Shown: positions 1 through 8,752 of the stretch, one piece after another
How positions within the stretch are numbered: the stretch's first letter is position 1
How the letters are laid out: every line of letters begins with the position of its first letter
Assembly (NCBI GenBank): GCA_030066795.1
Contig: JASJAW010000030.1
Location: 1 to 32,815 of the forward strand
DNA from: Dinoroseobacter sp.
GTDB lineage: Bacteria; Pseudomonadota; Alphaproteobacteria; Rhodobacterales; Rhodobacteraceae
DNA length: 32,815 nt
Reading direction: 5' to 3'
Made by a program: the position numbers and the translations under genes
The notes under the pieces: model-generated
The model's input: the letters and a program-made list of their open reading frames with translations, nothing else
Database searches by the model: none
What the model was told of the DNA's origin: nothing

Positions 1-693
1 TCGAAAGGCGACCCGCTGAAGACCGGGTTCCAGGCTTTCTTCTACTCGATCCGGACAGCGCTCTTGCCGTTCCTCTTCATCTTCAACACCGACCTTCTGT
101 TGATCGATGTCGGGCCAGTGCAGGCAGTCTTTGTCTTCATAATTGCGCTCATAGCCATGTTGCTCTTTGCGGCTGGGACGATGAATTACTTCATCGTGAA
201 ATCGCGCTTCTACGAGAGTATCGCACTTTTGTTGGCGGCATTCATTCTGTTCCAGCCCGGGTTTTTCCTGAACAAGCTCAGTCCGGAGTTCGAGACACGC
301 GCGGGCTCCGAACTGTTTGTCATGGCGGAAAATGCAGCCGATGGGGCATCACTCAGGGTCAGGTTAATTGGTGAAAATCTGAACGGCGACCCCGTCGACG
401 CGCGGTACTTGTTGCCGGTAGGAGCTGCCGGCGCAGACGGTGCAACCAGGCTGTTAGATGGGTCTGGTATCGAGTTCCGCGAGGAAGACGGAAAGATCTT
501 CGTTGATAACCTTTCTTTCGGCGGCCCCGCTGAGCAATTAGGCATCGACTGGGATTGGGAGCTTGTGGAGTTGGAAGTCCCTGCAAGCCGGATGCCGAAG
601 GAAATCTTCTACCTTCCCGCACTACTTATTGTTCTGGCGGTTTTCCTTCTACAGACGGGCCGTAAGCCCAAAGAAGAGGAGGTTCTCGCATGA
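1..693 (+). CDS. TRAP transporter large permease, C-terminal part (DUF3394-like tail), partial
   Basis: The reading frame is already open at base 1, so the gene starts upstream of the window and only about 230 C-terminal residues are seen. The visible part begins with a hydrophilic stretch rich in K, D and G, then has several hydrophobic helices, a soluble domain of roughly 110 residues, and a last membrane helix before a charged tail (GRKPKEEEVLA). This arrangement fits fused DctQM-type TRAP permeases that end in a DUF3394 domain, which import organic acids or other small solutes with a periplasmic binding protein. The stop overlaps the start of a universal stress protein by 4 bases, as in TRAP loci with a TeaD-type partner. 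The substrate cannot be read from this fragment. Confidence 0.82.
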   Translation, partial: SKGDPLKTGFQAFFYSIRTALLPFLFIFNTDLLLIDVGPVQAVFVFIIALIAMLLFAAGTMNYFIVKSRFYESIALLLAAFILFQPGFFLNKLSPEFETRAGSELFVMAENAADGASLRVRLIGENLNGDPVDARYLLPVGAAGADGATRLLDGSGIEFREEDGKIFVDNLSFGGPAEQLGIDWDWELVELEVPASRMPKEIFYLPALLIVLAVFLLQTGRKPKEEEVLA

Positions 694-1118
694 GCAACCA
701 TTACCTCGTTGCAGTCGATCTGACGCATATGGACGATGCGAAAGCTCTTTTGAAAGAGGCCGGTCGCATGGCGGCACTCGACGACGCGCTTCTGAGCCTT
801 GTGACGGTTCTGCCCGACTACGGGATGTCTTTTGTCGGTTCTTTTTTCAAGGAAGGCACTTTGAAGGACGCGGAGCATTCGGCGCTGGCGGCGCTGCACG
901 CGCTGGCCGAGGAGGTCTTACCTGACCGGCGTCAGGTACAATGCATTGTGGAAGTTGGCACTGCCTATGAAGAAGTGATCGAAGCTGCGGGCAAGGTCAG
1001 CGCTGACCATATTGTTGTCGGCGCGCACAAGCCTGACCTAACTGAGCGTATTCTGGGCCCCAACGCAGGTCGTATCGTGCGGTATGCGTCAGTAACTGTT
1101 ACTGTTCTGCGGCCGTGA
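690..1118 (+). CDS. Universal stress protein (UspA/TeaD-like)
   Basis: The 142-residue product has the UspA fold pattern: an N-terminal beta strand ending in a conserved Asp (HYLVAVDLTH), a middle strand near VQCIVEVG, and the nucleotide-loop region IVVGAHKP followed by GPNAGRIVRYASVTVTVL at the C terminus. The ATG lies inside the TRAP permease stop region (ATGA overlap), so the two genes are translationally coupled. In Halomonas the USP TeaD is linked to the TeaABC TRAP transporter and modulates its activity; a similar regulatory role is inferred here from position only. The gene is full length for a single-domain USP. Confidence 0.9.
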   Translation: MSNHYLVAVDLTHMDDAKALLKEAGRMAALDDALLSLVTVLPDYGMSFVGSFFKEGTLKDAEHSALAALHALAEEVLPDRRQVQCIVEVGTAYEEVIEAAGKVSADHIVVGAHKPDLTERILGPNAGRIVRYASVTVTVLRP

Positions 1119-1259
1119 TCGTCGCGCCTGCCGCGCGTTTGGCGGTCAAGACGGCGACTCGGGTTTGAGCCCGGTCATCTCCGGTTGAAAAGGTTTCCTG
1201 CTGGCCGATCTGCGAACAGGAGATTCTTGGCCAAATTGGCACAGGTCACAAGGGCTGAC

Positions 1260-1290
1260 TTGACCTTCCAGTCACTGGAAGGCTTATGTG
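1260..1290 (+). promoter_or_regulatory. CueR-type copper-responsive promoter/operator of copA
   Basis: A -35 TTGACC (1260-1265) and a -10 TATGTG (1285-1290) are separated by 19 bp, the over-long spacer typical of MerR-family promoters. Between them sits the 19-bp dyad CCTTCCAGTCACTGGAAGG (1264-1282), perfect apart from its centre base. The ACCTTCC...GGAAGG arms match the known CueR operator of E. coli copA. The promoter drives copA, whose start is 31 bases downstream, and cueR behind it. Confidence 0.93.
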
Positions 1291-1320
1291 TCTACCGTGA
1301 AGCTATTTTGAAGCTGCCCC

Positions 1321-3831
1321 ATGTCGGAACCTTACACGCGCCTCACATTTCGCCTAGAAGGGCTGTCCTGCGCCTCCTGCGTCGCTCGTGTCGAACGCGG
1401 ACTGATGGCGCTGGAAGGCGTGCACGACGTCTCTGTGAACCTTGCGACGGAAAGTGCGACACTCTTCCTGGAGGAGGCGCCAAAGCTGAAGAGAGTTTTG
1501 GACGAGCTGGAGGCTCTTGGATACCCGGCGAAAACGTCTACTGCGACATTGGAAGTGCAGGGCTTGAACTGTGCAGGCTGTGTGGGGCGCGTCGAACGTG
1601 CGCTGGCAGGCACTCCGGGTGTACTCGAGGCCTCGGTGAACCTCGCAACCGAGGCTGCACGCGTGCGATTTGTCAGCGGTGCGCTCACACCTCAGCAACT
1701 TGCTGAAATCAGTGCGGAGGCCGGCTATCCTGCCAAGGTTTCCCAAGCTGGCGTACCCGCAGACCGAGAAGCAAAAAAGTCAGCGGAAGCAGATACACTG
1801 CGTGCGAATGTCGTAATGGCAGCTGTGCTCGCAATCCCAGTGATTGTGCTGGAAATGGGCGCGCACCTGATCCCGGCTTTTCACCATCTGATTGCTCAGA
1901 CCATTGGCACGCAAACCTCTTGGGTGATCCAGTTCCTGCTGACAACTGCGGTTCTGGCCGGGCCGGGTCGCATGTTCTTCACAAAAGGCATAGCGGCGCT
2001 GCGCAAGCGCGCCCCCGATATGAACAGCCTTGTTGCGCTGGGAACAGGAGCTGCCTGGACCTATTCGGTGATTGCCACTTTTGCCCCGAGTCTCCTGCCA
2101 GAGGGCGTGCGTGCGGTTTATTTTGAAGCGGCGGCGGTGATCGTTCTTCTTATCCTTGTCGGCAGATGGCTTGAAGCCCGCGCCAAGGGGCGTACTGAGG
2201 CTGCGATCCGGGCGCTTTTGACGCTTCAATCGCCGACCGGGTTAGTGCTTCGGGATGGAAAGCCTGTCGAGGTTCCTGCTGCCAGCCTTTCAGTTGGTGA
2301 CACCCTACTCATCCGACCCGGCGCGCGCATACCTGTCGACGGAGAGGTTATCTCCGGCGAGAGCCACGTTGATGAAAGCATGCTAACGGGGGAGCCGTTG
2401 CCTGTGCCGAAAGCCATTGGCGCAATGGTCACCGGGGGCACGGTTAATGGTACCGGCAGCCTAACCATGCGCGCCACGCGTGTGGGTGCGGACACGGTAC
2501 TGGCGCAGATCGTGCGAATGGTGGAAGACGCTCAGGGCACCAAGCTTCCAATCCAGGGGCTCGTTGATCGGGTTACCATGTGGTTTGTACCCGCGGTACT
2601 GGCCTTCGCAGGCGCTACTGTCTTAGTCTGGTTGGTTTTCGGACCAGATCCTGCACTTACTTTCGCGCTCGTTGCCGGCGTCTCGGTGCTCATCATTGCC
2701 TGCCCCTGCGCTATGGGTTTGGCAACACCAACCTCCATCATGGTCGGTACGGGCCGGGCGGCCGAGATGGGCGTGTTGTTCCGCAAAGGCGATGCTCTCC
2801 AAAGGCTAAGCGATATCGGTATTGTCGCACTCGACAAAACCGGGACAGTCACGGAAGGCAAGCCGGTTCTTACGGATGTGGTCGTGGCACCGGGGGTTGA
2901 GCGCGCGGAGTTGTTGAGCTTCGTCGCAGCCGCCGAACAGCCGTCCGAGCATCCTATAGCCCGCGCCATCTTGCACGGCGCGCGGGCTGAAGGGGTAGAT
3001 GTGCCTGCGGCGACGGACTTCGTGATGGAAACAGGCGGCGGCGTGTCGGCGCGAGTAGACGAGAGGGACGTTCTTGTTGGGAGCGCTCGGTTCCTGTCTA
3101 CCCAAGGTGTTGCCACCGCGGCATTGGTGGAGCAGCAGCAGGTTCTCGCGGCACGCGGGCGCACAGCGTTTTTTGCGGCCGTCGATGGGCAGTTGGCGGG
3201 TGCGCTTGCGGTGTCTGACCCGGTCAAACCGTCGAGTCGAGCCGCCATCGCGGCACTGCAGGCGCGGGGGTTGCGTGTGGCTATGGTCACCGGTGACGGA
3301 CAGGCCACAGCAGAGGCTGTTGCGTCTGAGGTCGGGATAGATACGGTAGTGGCTGGAGTGCTTCCTGAAGGAAAGTTAGCGGCGCTAGAGAAACTGCGTA
3401 AGCAGGGCGCAACGGTTGCCTTCGTTGGAGATGGGATCAACGACGCTCCGGCGCTCGCGCAGGCGGATGTTGGCATTGCCATCGGGACCGGAACGGATGT
3501 GGCTATTGAGGCTGCGGACGTCGTGCTCATGTCAGGAGACTTACGCGGAGTGGTCAACGCCGTGGAACTCTCCCAACGTACAATGCGCAACATCCGTCAG
3601 AACCTGGCTTGGGCATTTGGCTATAACACTGCCTTGATCCCTGTGGCTGCAGGGGTCTTCTATCCAGCCTTCGGATTTCTTTTGTCGCCGATGTTTGCTG
3701 CGGGCGCCATGGCGCTCTCATCGGTTTCCGTATTGAGCAATGCGTTGCGTTTACGACGGATCAAGCCGGCTCTTGCCGAACCGCCAACTGCAGCCAAGCC
3801 TAATACCTTGACGCCCCAGCCCGCGGAATAG
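1321..3831 (+). CDS. copA: Cu(I)-exporting P1B-type ATPase CopA
   Basis: The 836-residue product is a full-length copper efflux ATPase of the inner membrane. Two N-terminal heavy-metal-binding domains carry CASC (C17, C20) and CAGC (C84, C87). The transmembrane metal site CPC is at 461-463, the phosphorylation motif DKTGT starts at D505, the P1B signature His-Pro is at 544-545, and the hinge GDGIND is at 703-708. TGEP in the actuator domain is also present. The gene follows a CueR-type promoter and is separated by only 9 bases from cueR, so pump and sensor form one copper-inducible unit. The ribosome-binding site before the ATG is weak, but the N terminus aligns with the family from the first residues. 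Confidence 0.97.
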   Translation: MSEPYTRLTFRLEGLSCASCVARVERGLMALEGVHDVSVNLATESATLFLEEAPKLKRVLDELEALGYPAKTSTATLEVQGLNCAGCVGRVERALAGTPGVLEASVNLATEAARVRFVSGALTPQQLAEISAEAGYPAKVSQAGVPADREAKKSAEADTLRANVVMAAVLAIPVIVLEMGAHLIPAFHHLIAQTIGTQTSWVIQFLLTTAVLAGPGRMFFTKGIAALRKRAPDMNSLVALGTGAAWTYSVIATFAPSLLPEGVRAVYFEAAAVIVLLILVGRWLEARAKGRTEAAIRALLTLQSPTGLVLRDGKPVEVPAASLSVGDTLLIRPGARIPVDGEVISGESHVDESMLTGEPLPVPKAIGAMVTGGTVNGTGSLTMRATRVGADTVLAQIVRMVEDAQGTKLPIQGLVDRVTMWFVPAVLAFAGATVLVWLVFGPDPALTFALVAGVSVLIIACPCAMGLATPTSIMVGTGRAAEMGVLFRKGDALQRLSDIGIVALDKTGTVTEGKPVLTDVVVAPGVERAELLSFVAAAEQPSEHPIARAILHGARAEGVDVPAATDFVMETGGGVSARVDERDVLVGSARFLSTQGVATAALVEQQQVLAARGRTAFFAAVDGQLAGALAVSDPVKPSSRAAIAALQARGLRVAMVTGDGQATAEAVASEVGIDTVVAGVLPEGKLAALEKLRKQGATVAFVGDGINDAPALAQADVGIAIGTGTDVAIEAADVVLMSGDLRGVVNAVELSQRTMRNIRQNLAWAFGYNTALIPVAAGVFYPAFGFLLSPMFAAGAMALSSVSVLSNALRLRRIKPALAEPPTAAKPNTLTPQPAE

Positions 3832-3840
3832 GGATACCTC

Positions 3841-4236
3841 ATGAATATCGGAGAAGTCGCAGAACGCGCAGGATTGCCGGCAAAAACGATCCGGTACTAC
3901 GAGGATATTGGCCTTATCTGTCCGCAACGAGGGGCTAATGGATATCGCGCTTTTGGTGAGACCGACCTGCATAAGTTAGCCTTTCTGGGCCGGGCGCGGG
4001 CGCTTGGGTTTTCGATTGAGGATTGTCGCACCCTTCTGGCGCTTTATCAGGATGACAGCCGTGAAAGCGCACAGGTCAAAGCGCTGGCGCAGCAACACCT
4101 GGCCGAGATCGACGAAAAGATTTCCCAGCTGGAATCTATGCGGGGTACCCTGTCTGAACTGGTGACGGCTTGTCACGGAGACACCCGGCCCGATTGCCCG
4201 ATCCTTGCCGATCTGTCGCGAGCGGGCGAGCCATAG
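3841..4236 (+). CDS. cueR: MerR-family copper-responsive regulator CueR
   Basis: The 131-residue protein begins with a MerR winged helix (MNIGEVAERAGLPAKTIRYY), continues with the long dimerisation helix, and ends with the metal loop ACHGDTRPDCPIL. Its two Cys are separated by seven residues (C-x7-C), which is the monovalent-metal (Cu/Ag/Au) signature of CueR. It should sense Cu(I) in the cytoplasm and activate the promoter at 1260-1290 by DNA distortion. It lies 9 bases behind copA with no separate promoter visible, so it is probably co-transcribed and autoregulated. Confidence 0.95.
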   Translation: MNIGEVAERAGLPAKTIRYYEDIGLICPQRGANGYRAFGETDLHKLAFLGRARALGFSIEDCRTLLALYQDDSRESAQVKALAQQHLAEIDEKISQLESMRGTLSELVTACHGDTRPDCPILADLSRAGEP

Positions 4237-4383
4237 GTGGGCTCCATGAATTACCAGCGCTAGCTTGCTCGGAGTGTTTTCCGGTTTTTGAGTATTTGAA
4301 GGTGGCTGCTTGCTTGTGAGGAGTGGATCAAAAGCGCAGGGAGAAGGCGTGACTTATCTGCGATTTCTCAGTAGGTCGACCAC

Positions 4384-5397
4384 ATGAAATTCGAGCCATC
4401 AAATTGGGCCGCCGCCCGACTGTCCGTTGCGCCGATGATGGATTGGACGGACCGTCACTGCCGGTTTTTTCACAGGCAGCTGTCGCGCCATGCGCTTCTC
4501 TACACGGAGATGGTTACAGCCCCTGCTATAACGCGCGGAGATGCAGACAGGCTGCTGAGCTATTCTGAGGCCGAACATCCCGTCGCGCTGCAAGTTGGAG
4601 GATCCGACCCGTCGGAACTTGCAGAGGCGACCCGGATCGCGTGCGGCTTTGGCTATGACGAGATCAACCTCAATGTCGGTTGCCCTTCGGACCGCGTGCA
4701 ATCGGGGAGTTTCGGTGCGGTCCTGATGGAGCGCCCGGAGCTCGTGGCGGAATGCGTGGCCGCGATGATTGCGGCCTCGGACGGGCCGGAAGTTACCGTG
4801 AAGTGCCGTATTGGCGTAGACGATCAGGATCCCGAGGCGGTTCTGCCTGATTTCTTACAAAAGGTCTCAGCGGCGGGCGTCTCACGTGTGACGGTGCATG
4901 CTCGAAAAGCGTGGCTCGAAGGGCTCAGTCCAAAAGAGAACCGTGATATTCCGCCGCTCGACTACTCCCTGGTCCACGCGATGAAGGGCGTGTTCCCGGA
5001 CCTGCACGTGTCGGTCAACGGGGGGATCACCGATCTCGATCAGGCCGAGGCGCATCTGGAGGCGGGGATGGATGGGGTAATGATCGGGCGCGCGGCTTAC
5101 CATGAGCCAGCAAATATTCTTGGCACGGTTGATGCGCGCTTCTTCGATGGGGAAGGCGAAGTCACTGCCGAAGAGGCGGTGGACGCAATGAAACCGTATA
5201 TCGCGGCCCATCTTGCGAAGGGTGGCAAGCTGGCACAGGTCACCCGCCATATGCTGGGCGCCTTCGCGGGCCGTCCGGGCGCGCGCGGATGGCGGCGGGT
5301 CTTATCGGAGCAGGGTCACCGGCCTGAAGCGGGGCTGCATACACTCGACGCTGCCTTGTCTCATATTGCCGATCCGCACGCGCGCGTAGCTTCGTAA
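4384..5397 (+). CDS. dusA: tRNA-dihydrouridine(20/20a) synthase DusA
   Basis: The 337-residue FMN-dependent TIM-barrel enzyme reduces uridine 20/20a in the tRNA D-loop. The N terminus VAPMMDWTDRHCRFFHRQL and MVTAPAI are typical of DusA, as is the active-site stretch NLNVGCPSDRVQSGSFG with the catalytic Cys. FMN/tRNA-binding motifs VKCRIGVDD, HARKAWL, VNGGI and GVMIGRAAY follow in order, and the C-terminal helical domain (GARGWRRVLSE) is intact. Length is normal. The gene stands alone after the copper unit, with 147 bases of non-coding DNA before it in which I see no clear motif. Confidence 0.96.
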   Translation: MKFEPSNWAAARLSVAPMMDWTDRHCRFFHRQLSRHALLYTEMVTAPAITRGDADRLLSYSEAEHPVALQVGGSDPSELAEATRIACGFGYDEINLNVGCPSDRVQSGSFGAVLMERPELVAECVAAMIAASDGPEVTVKCRIGVDDQDPEAVLPDFLQKVSAAGVSRVTVHARKAWLEGLSPKENRDIPPLDYSLVHAMKGVFPDLHVSVNGGITDLDQAEAHLEAGMDGVMIGRAAYHEPANILGTVDARFFDGEGEVTAEEAVDAMKPYIAAHLAKGGKLAQVTRHMLGAFAGRPGARGWRRVLSEQGHRPEAGLHTLDAALSHIADPHARVAS

Positions 5398-5420
5398 CGC
5401 TGCGTAAGGCCGCCGATAAT

Positions 5421-5434
5421 CTGACCCGGATCAA
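5421..5434 (+). promoter_or_regulatory. Candidate FNR/FnrL box
   Basis: CTGACCCGGATCAA matches the FNR consensus TTGAT-N4-ATCAA at 8 of 10 defined positions, with the right half perfect. A -10-like TTTAAA lies at 5455-5460, placing the box centre about 40 bases upstream of the expected transcript start, close to the -41.5 of a class II FNR promoter. The downstream gene starts at 5491. Assigned by eye only. Confidence 0.4.
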
Positions 5435-5490
5435 GGGCGTGCCACGTTTTGGTGTTTAAACTCTGCGCCGAACAGAAGGAGGATTGGGAC

Positions 5491-6222
5491 ATGATCGAAC
5501 ATATTGCTGGTCGCCCCGAGGGCACACTTGAGTTTCGGATCACCGGCAAGCTGACGGCGCAGGATTATGAGACAATCTTGACCCCCGTTATCGAACGCGC
5601 ACTTCAGGAAAACGATCGACTGAAGCTGCTGATGATTGTGGACGACGCCTATGACGGTTTTGACCTCGGTGCTGCGTGGGAAGATGCTCGCTTGGGCCTC
5701 AAGCACTGGTCCGGCTTTTCGCGCATGGCGCTCGTGTCGGACAAAGACTGGCTCAAGACCGCAACCAAAGCGCTCGCCTTCATGATGCCATGCCCGGTTA
5801 AGGCTTTCGACCTTGATGAACTGGAGGAGGCACGGCGCTGGTTATCGACCTCGCTTGGCGCGATCCACATGAAAGAACTCGGCGGCAAAGCTCTGCATGT
5901 GGAACTCCTCGGCAAGCTTGCGCCCGCTGCCTATGCCCAGGCGGACGGTGATCTTGACGCCTTCATCAACCGCGCCGGAGGACTGCGCTTGTTGCTGGAT
6001 TTGCGAGAGTTCGACGGCTGGCAAAGCCTATCTGGCCTGCGCGAGCATTTCAGCCTTGTGCGGGACCACCATCAGATTCCCGACCGGGTGGCCGTGGTGA
6101 TGGACGACGATTGGGTTAAGGTCGCGAAGAATGTGTTGTCGCGTTTCATGCAGGCCGAAGTGAAGGTCTTCGCCGAAGAAGACTTCGAGGATGCGAAAGC
6201 CTGGCTTAGTGCGCCCGCTTAA
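5491..6222 (+). CDS. Tandem SpoIIAA-like (STAS-fold) protein
   Basis: The protein has 243 residues if translation starts at ATG 5491, which has a strong Shine-Dalgarno (GAAGGAGGA, 5475-5483) eight bases upstream; an upstream GTG is open but has no such site. It contains two copies of a SpoIIAA-like domain: residues ~1-120 (MIEHIAGRPEGTLEF ... LDELEEARRWLS) and ~124-243 (MKELGGKALHVELLGKL ... EEDFEDAKAWLS). Both have the pattern strand, lipid/STAS-like helices, V-x-D-x-x-W, then an acidic A-x-x-W-L-S ending. Single-domain members (about 120 residues) are common in proteobacteria and have no firmly known role; membrane or lipid association has been suggested. A possible FNR box upstream hints at low-oxygen control. 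Confidence 0.8.
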   Translation: MIEHIAGRPEGTLEFRITGKLTAQDYETILTPVIERALQENDRLKLLMIVDDAYDGFDLGAAWEDARLGLKHWSGFSRMALVSDKDWLKTATKALAFMMPCPVKAFDLDELEEARRWLSTSLGAIHMKELGGKALHVELLGKLAPAAYAQADGDLDAFINRAGGLRLLLDLREFDGWQSLSGLREHFSLVRDHHQIPDRVAVVMDDDWVKVAKNVLSRFMQAEVKVFAEEDFEDAKAWLSAPA

Positions 6223-6442
6223 GCCGCGCCGCCCGTCCGCCCTTGCGTTGCGCAATCCGAGGCGCGCGCGAGGGCAACTCCACCATGACAGCGCGCCGGT
6301 CCTCTGCGCTCATGACCGACCATGCGCCGATCTCGTCGATCGTGCGCAGACAGCCGGTGCAAAGTCGCGTTTCCGGATGGATCACGCAAACCTTGATACA
6401 GGGGGACTCGATTTCGTCCCGCTTCCAGACAATATCACTCAC
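6206..6442 (-). CDS. DUF1289 small Cys-rich protein
   Basis: The 78-residue protein has the DUF1289 signature: ESPCIKVC ... LCTGCLRTIDEIGAWSVMS, with four Cys (C15, C19, C28, C31) spaced like a small metal or Fe-S site. Function is unknown in the family. The start is GTG at 6442, overlapping the ruvX stop by 8 bases (GTGAGTGA), so it is translationally coupled to ruvX. Its 3' end overlaps the end of the convergent SpoIIAA-like gene by 17 bases. The C-terminal tail is basic (RKGGRAARLKR). Confidence 0.85.
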   Translation of the reverse strand: MSDIVWKRDEIESPCIKVCVIHPETRLCTGCLRTIDEIGAWSVMSAEDRRAVMVELPSRAPRIAQRKGGRAARLKRAH

Positions 6443-6932
6443 TCTGCTCGGCCTCTTCTTGGGCTAGGTGCCGGAATCGATCCAGCGCGCCTTGCAAGAT
6501 ATAGCCTGCGGCGACGTGGTCTATAACCTCGGCGCGTTTTTTTCGGCTTGTATCAGCTTCAAGCAGTGCGCGTTCCGCGGCAACGGTCGATAGCCGCTCA
6601 TCCCAGAAGCAAATCGGGGGTACGCCACGGGTGGCCAAATTCCGCGCGAAGGCCCGTGTGGATTGAGCGCGTGGGCCCTCAGACCCGTCCATATTCCGCG
6701 GCAATCCCAGAACGATGCCCCCAACCTCCCTGTCTGAGAGGATCGCTTCCAATGCAGCAGCATCGACGCCGAATTTCTTCCGCTTGATCGTTTCCATTGG
6801 GGTCGCCACGGACCACAGCCGATCCGAGATCGCCACACCGAGAGTGGCTGTGCCGAGATCCAGCCCGACCAGAGGCTGTCCCACCGGACACGCGGCGCGA
6901 AACGCCGCAATATCTTCAAAGATCCCATCCAT
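6435..6932 (-). CDS. ruvX: Holliday junction resolvase-like / pre-16S rRNA nuclease RuvX (YqgF)
   Basis: The start is ATG at 6932 (MDGIFEDIAAFRAACP), preceded by a fair AAGGGG Shine-Dalgarno. The longer open frame to 7049 has a low-complexity N terminus unlike the family. The product has 165 residues. The RNase H-like fold is seen in GLDLGTATLGVAISD (first catalytic Asp), the glycine turn VLGLPRNMDGSEGPRA, FWDERLSTVAAERALL (second acidic residue) and DHVAAGYILQGALD near the C terminus (third Asp). RuvX matures the 5' end of 16S rRNA in E. coli. It forms an operon with the DUF1289 gene and is divergent from soxB. Confidence 0.94.
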   Translation of the reverse strand: MDGIFEDIAAFRAACPVGQPLVGLDLGTATLGVAISDRLWSVATPMETIKRKKFGVDAAALEAILSDREVGGIVLGLPRNMDGSEGPRAQSTRAFARNLATRGVPPICFWDERLSTVAAERALLEADTSRKKRAEVIDHVAAGYILQGALDRFRHLAQEEAEQSE

Positions 6933-7073
6933 GCTGCCCCTTACCCCGCACAGTGGGTTCCGAAAACCCCCCTTTGAAAAACACGGTGTCGGTTTTTGAC
7001 CGATTGCGCCGCTTGCCGAATTGGCGAAAGCTGGGGCAGGGGGCATCAAGGCAAGGACCGGTCAGGAGAACGC

Positions 7074-8321
7074 ATGAAACGCTATTCCGTCTTTGCCCTC
7101 GCGCGCGAAGCGATGCGCGGCCATACGGGCTGGGAACGCGCCTGGGCGAACCCGGAGCCGCGCAAGAGCTACGACGTGATCATCGTGGGCGCAGGCGGGC
7201 ACGGGCTGGCAACGGCGTACTATCTCGGCAAGAACCACGGCATCACCAATGTGGCCGTGCTGGAGAAGGGCTGGCTTGGCGGCGGCAACACGGGTCGCAA
7301 CACCACGATTATCCGGTCGAATTACCTTCAGGACCCGTCTGCCGCGATATATGAGAAGTCGCGCAGTCTGTATGAGACGCTCTCACAGGACCTAAATTAC
7401 AACATCATGTTCTCGCCCCGCGGGGTGATCATGCTTGCCCAGACTCATCACGAGGTGCGCGGTTACCTCCGCACGGCGCATGCCAACGCGCTCCAAGGCG
7501 TGCAGACCGAGTTCATCGGGCCGGAGCGTGTCAAGAAACTCGTTCCGATCATAGACATCAATGGACCGCGCTATCCGGTGCTCGGCGGGCTCTGGCAGGC
7601 CCGCGGCGGCACTGCGCGCCACGACGCGGTTGCCTGGGGCCTCGCACGCGCTTGTTCCGCGATGGGCATGCATATCCTGCAAAAGACCGAGGTGACGGCG
7701 GTGCGCTCCGAGGGCGGGCAGGTGACAGGCGTCGACACCAATCGCGGTCCCATCGACTGCTCCAAGCTGGGCATCGTAGTTGCGGGCCATTCTGGTGTTC
7801 TGGCCGACATGGCCGGCTTCCGCCTGCCCATCGAGTCCGTCGCCCTGCAGGCGCTTGTCTCAGAACCGATCAAACCCTGTATGGACGTCGTCGTCATGGC
7901 GAACACCGTCCACGGCTATATGAGCCAGTCCGACAAGGGGGAAATGGTGATCGGCGGTGGCGCGGACGGCTACAATAACTACACCCAGCGCGGGTCCTTC
8001 CAGCATATCGAGGAGACGGTCCGCGCGCTGATCGAGACCTTCCCGATGCTGTCGCGTCTCAAGATGCTGCGCCAATGGGGCGGGATCGTCGATATGACCG
8101 GCGACCGCTCGCCGATCATTTCCAAGACACCTCTGGGCAACTGCTTCATCAATTGCGGCTGGGGCACCGGCGGGTTCAAAGCTATCCCCGGCTCCGGCTG
8201 GGCCACGGCAGAGATGATCGCAAAGGGCGAACCGGGACCGCTAGCGGCGGAGTTTGGGTTAGACCGGTTTCGCGAGGGACGGTTTATCGATGAGAGTGTC
8301 GCTGCCGGGGTGGCGCATTGA
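7074..8321 (+). CDS. soxB: Sarcosine oxidase beta subunit (SoxB)
   Basis: The 415-residue flavoprotein is the catalytic subunit of heterotetrameric sarcosine oxidase, which oxidises sarcosine to glycine and passes the C1 unit to tetrahydrofolate. ATG 7074 is preceded by CAGGAGA; the frame is open further upstream but family similarity begins with MKRYSVFALAREAM. The Rossmann FAD motif GAGGHGLATAYYLG is at 39-52, and the segment ARGGTARHDAVAWG contains His183, which aligns with the His that covalently holds FMN. The end GWGTGGFKAIPGSG matches the C-terminal FAD contact. It opens the sox operon and is coupled by overlap to the next gene. Confidence 0.96.
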   Translation: MKRYSVFALAREAMRGHTGWERAWANPEPRKSYDVIIVGAGGHGLATAYYLGKNHGITNVAVLEKGWLGGGNTGRNTTIIRSNYLQDPSAAIYEKSRSLYETLSQDLNYNIMFSPRGVIMLAQTHHEVRGYLRTAHANALQGVQTEFIGPERVKKLVPIIDINGPRYPVLGGLWQARGGTARHDAVAWGLARACSAMGMHILQKTEVTAVRSEGGQVTGVDTNRGPIDCSKLGIVVAGHSGVLADMAGFRLPIESVALQALVSEPIKPCMDVVVMANTVHGYMSQSDKGEMVIGGGADGYNNYTQRGSFQHIEETVRALIETFPMLSRLKMLRQWGGIVDMTGDRSPIISKTPLGNCFINCGWGTGGFKAIPGSGWATAEMIAKGEPGPLAAEFGLDRFREGRFIDESVAAGVAH

Positions 8322-8752
8322 CCCGCCCCAACGCTCTCCAGCGCCATCTGCCGCGCGCGGTCGCCCTTGTGGCCCTGGTCACGTATCTTGGTGGCACTGC
8401 GCTCTGTCTCGCGACAGGCCATCCTGAACTGTTCCAACGCTTTGGCGCGCTTGGCGTGGCAGCGGCGGTCCTCTTCTTCACCGACCGCCTCACCCAGATC
8501 GAGTTGACGCGGCAGCGTGCGGTTGAGGCGATGCTGCATGAATATGGACTGCGGTTTGAAGCAATCCATGCCGGAACCAAGCCTGAGGATCTTCCGGACA
8601 AAGGCTATACGCTTGATTTTCTGGATGAAGAATCCGCCTTCACGCGCCTGCGCCGCAAAGCCGAGGCGATCAATTCCGGTAACACGGCACTTCTGTCGAT
8701 CGCTACTCTTCAATGGGGGTTCGGCGATCTGGCGGTGGAGGCGATGCAATGA
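8318..8752 (+). CDS. Small membrane protein of unknown function inside the sox operon
   Basis: The 144-residue protein starts with TTG at 8318, overlapping the soxB stop by 4 bases. Two hydrophobic segments lie near residues 13-33 (AVALVALVTYLGGTALCL) and 39-54 (LFQRFGALGVAAAVLFF), followed by a cytoplasmic-looking hydrophilic half with RRKAEAINSGNTALLS and a short hydrophobic end. I do not recognise a family. The frame has the codon bias of its neighbours, and its stop overlaps the next gene by ATGA, which supports it being real. Its place between soxB and the FosA-like gene suggests co-expression with sarcosine oxidase, but no role can be stated. Confidence 0.72.
   Translation: MTRPNALQRHLPRAVALVALVTYLGGTALCLATGHPELFQRFGALGVAAAVLFFTDRLTQIELTRQRAVEAMLHEYGLRFEAIHAGTKPEDLPDKGYTLDFLDEESAFTRLRRKAEAINSGNTALLSIATLQWGFGDLAVEAMQ

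Noticed and set aside
1185..1706. Open frame of 173 codons upstream of and overlapping copA
   Set aside because: It runs through the CueR promoter and the copA 5' end in another frame and is Arg/Cys-rich without motifs.
2532..3593. Long open frame on the minus strand (353 codons)
   Set aside because: It is fully antisense to copA, has a Ser/Thr/Ala-rich composition typical of shadow frames in high-GC DNA, and shows no family motif.
6933..7049. Longer N terminus for RuvX
   Set aside because: The extra 39 codons lack family similarity, and ATG 6932 has a ribosome-binding site and the usual protein length.
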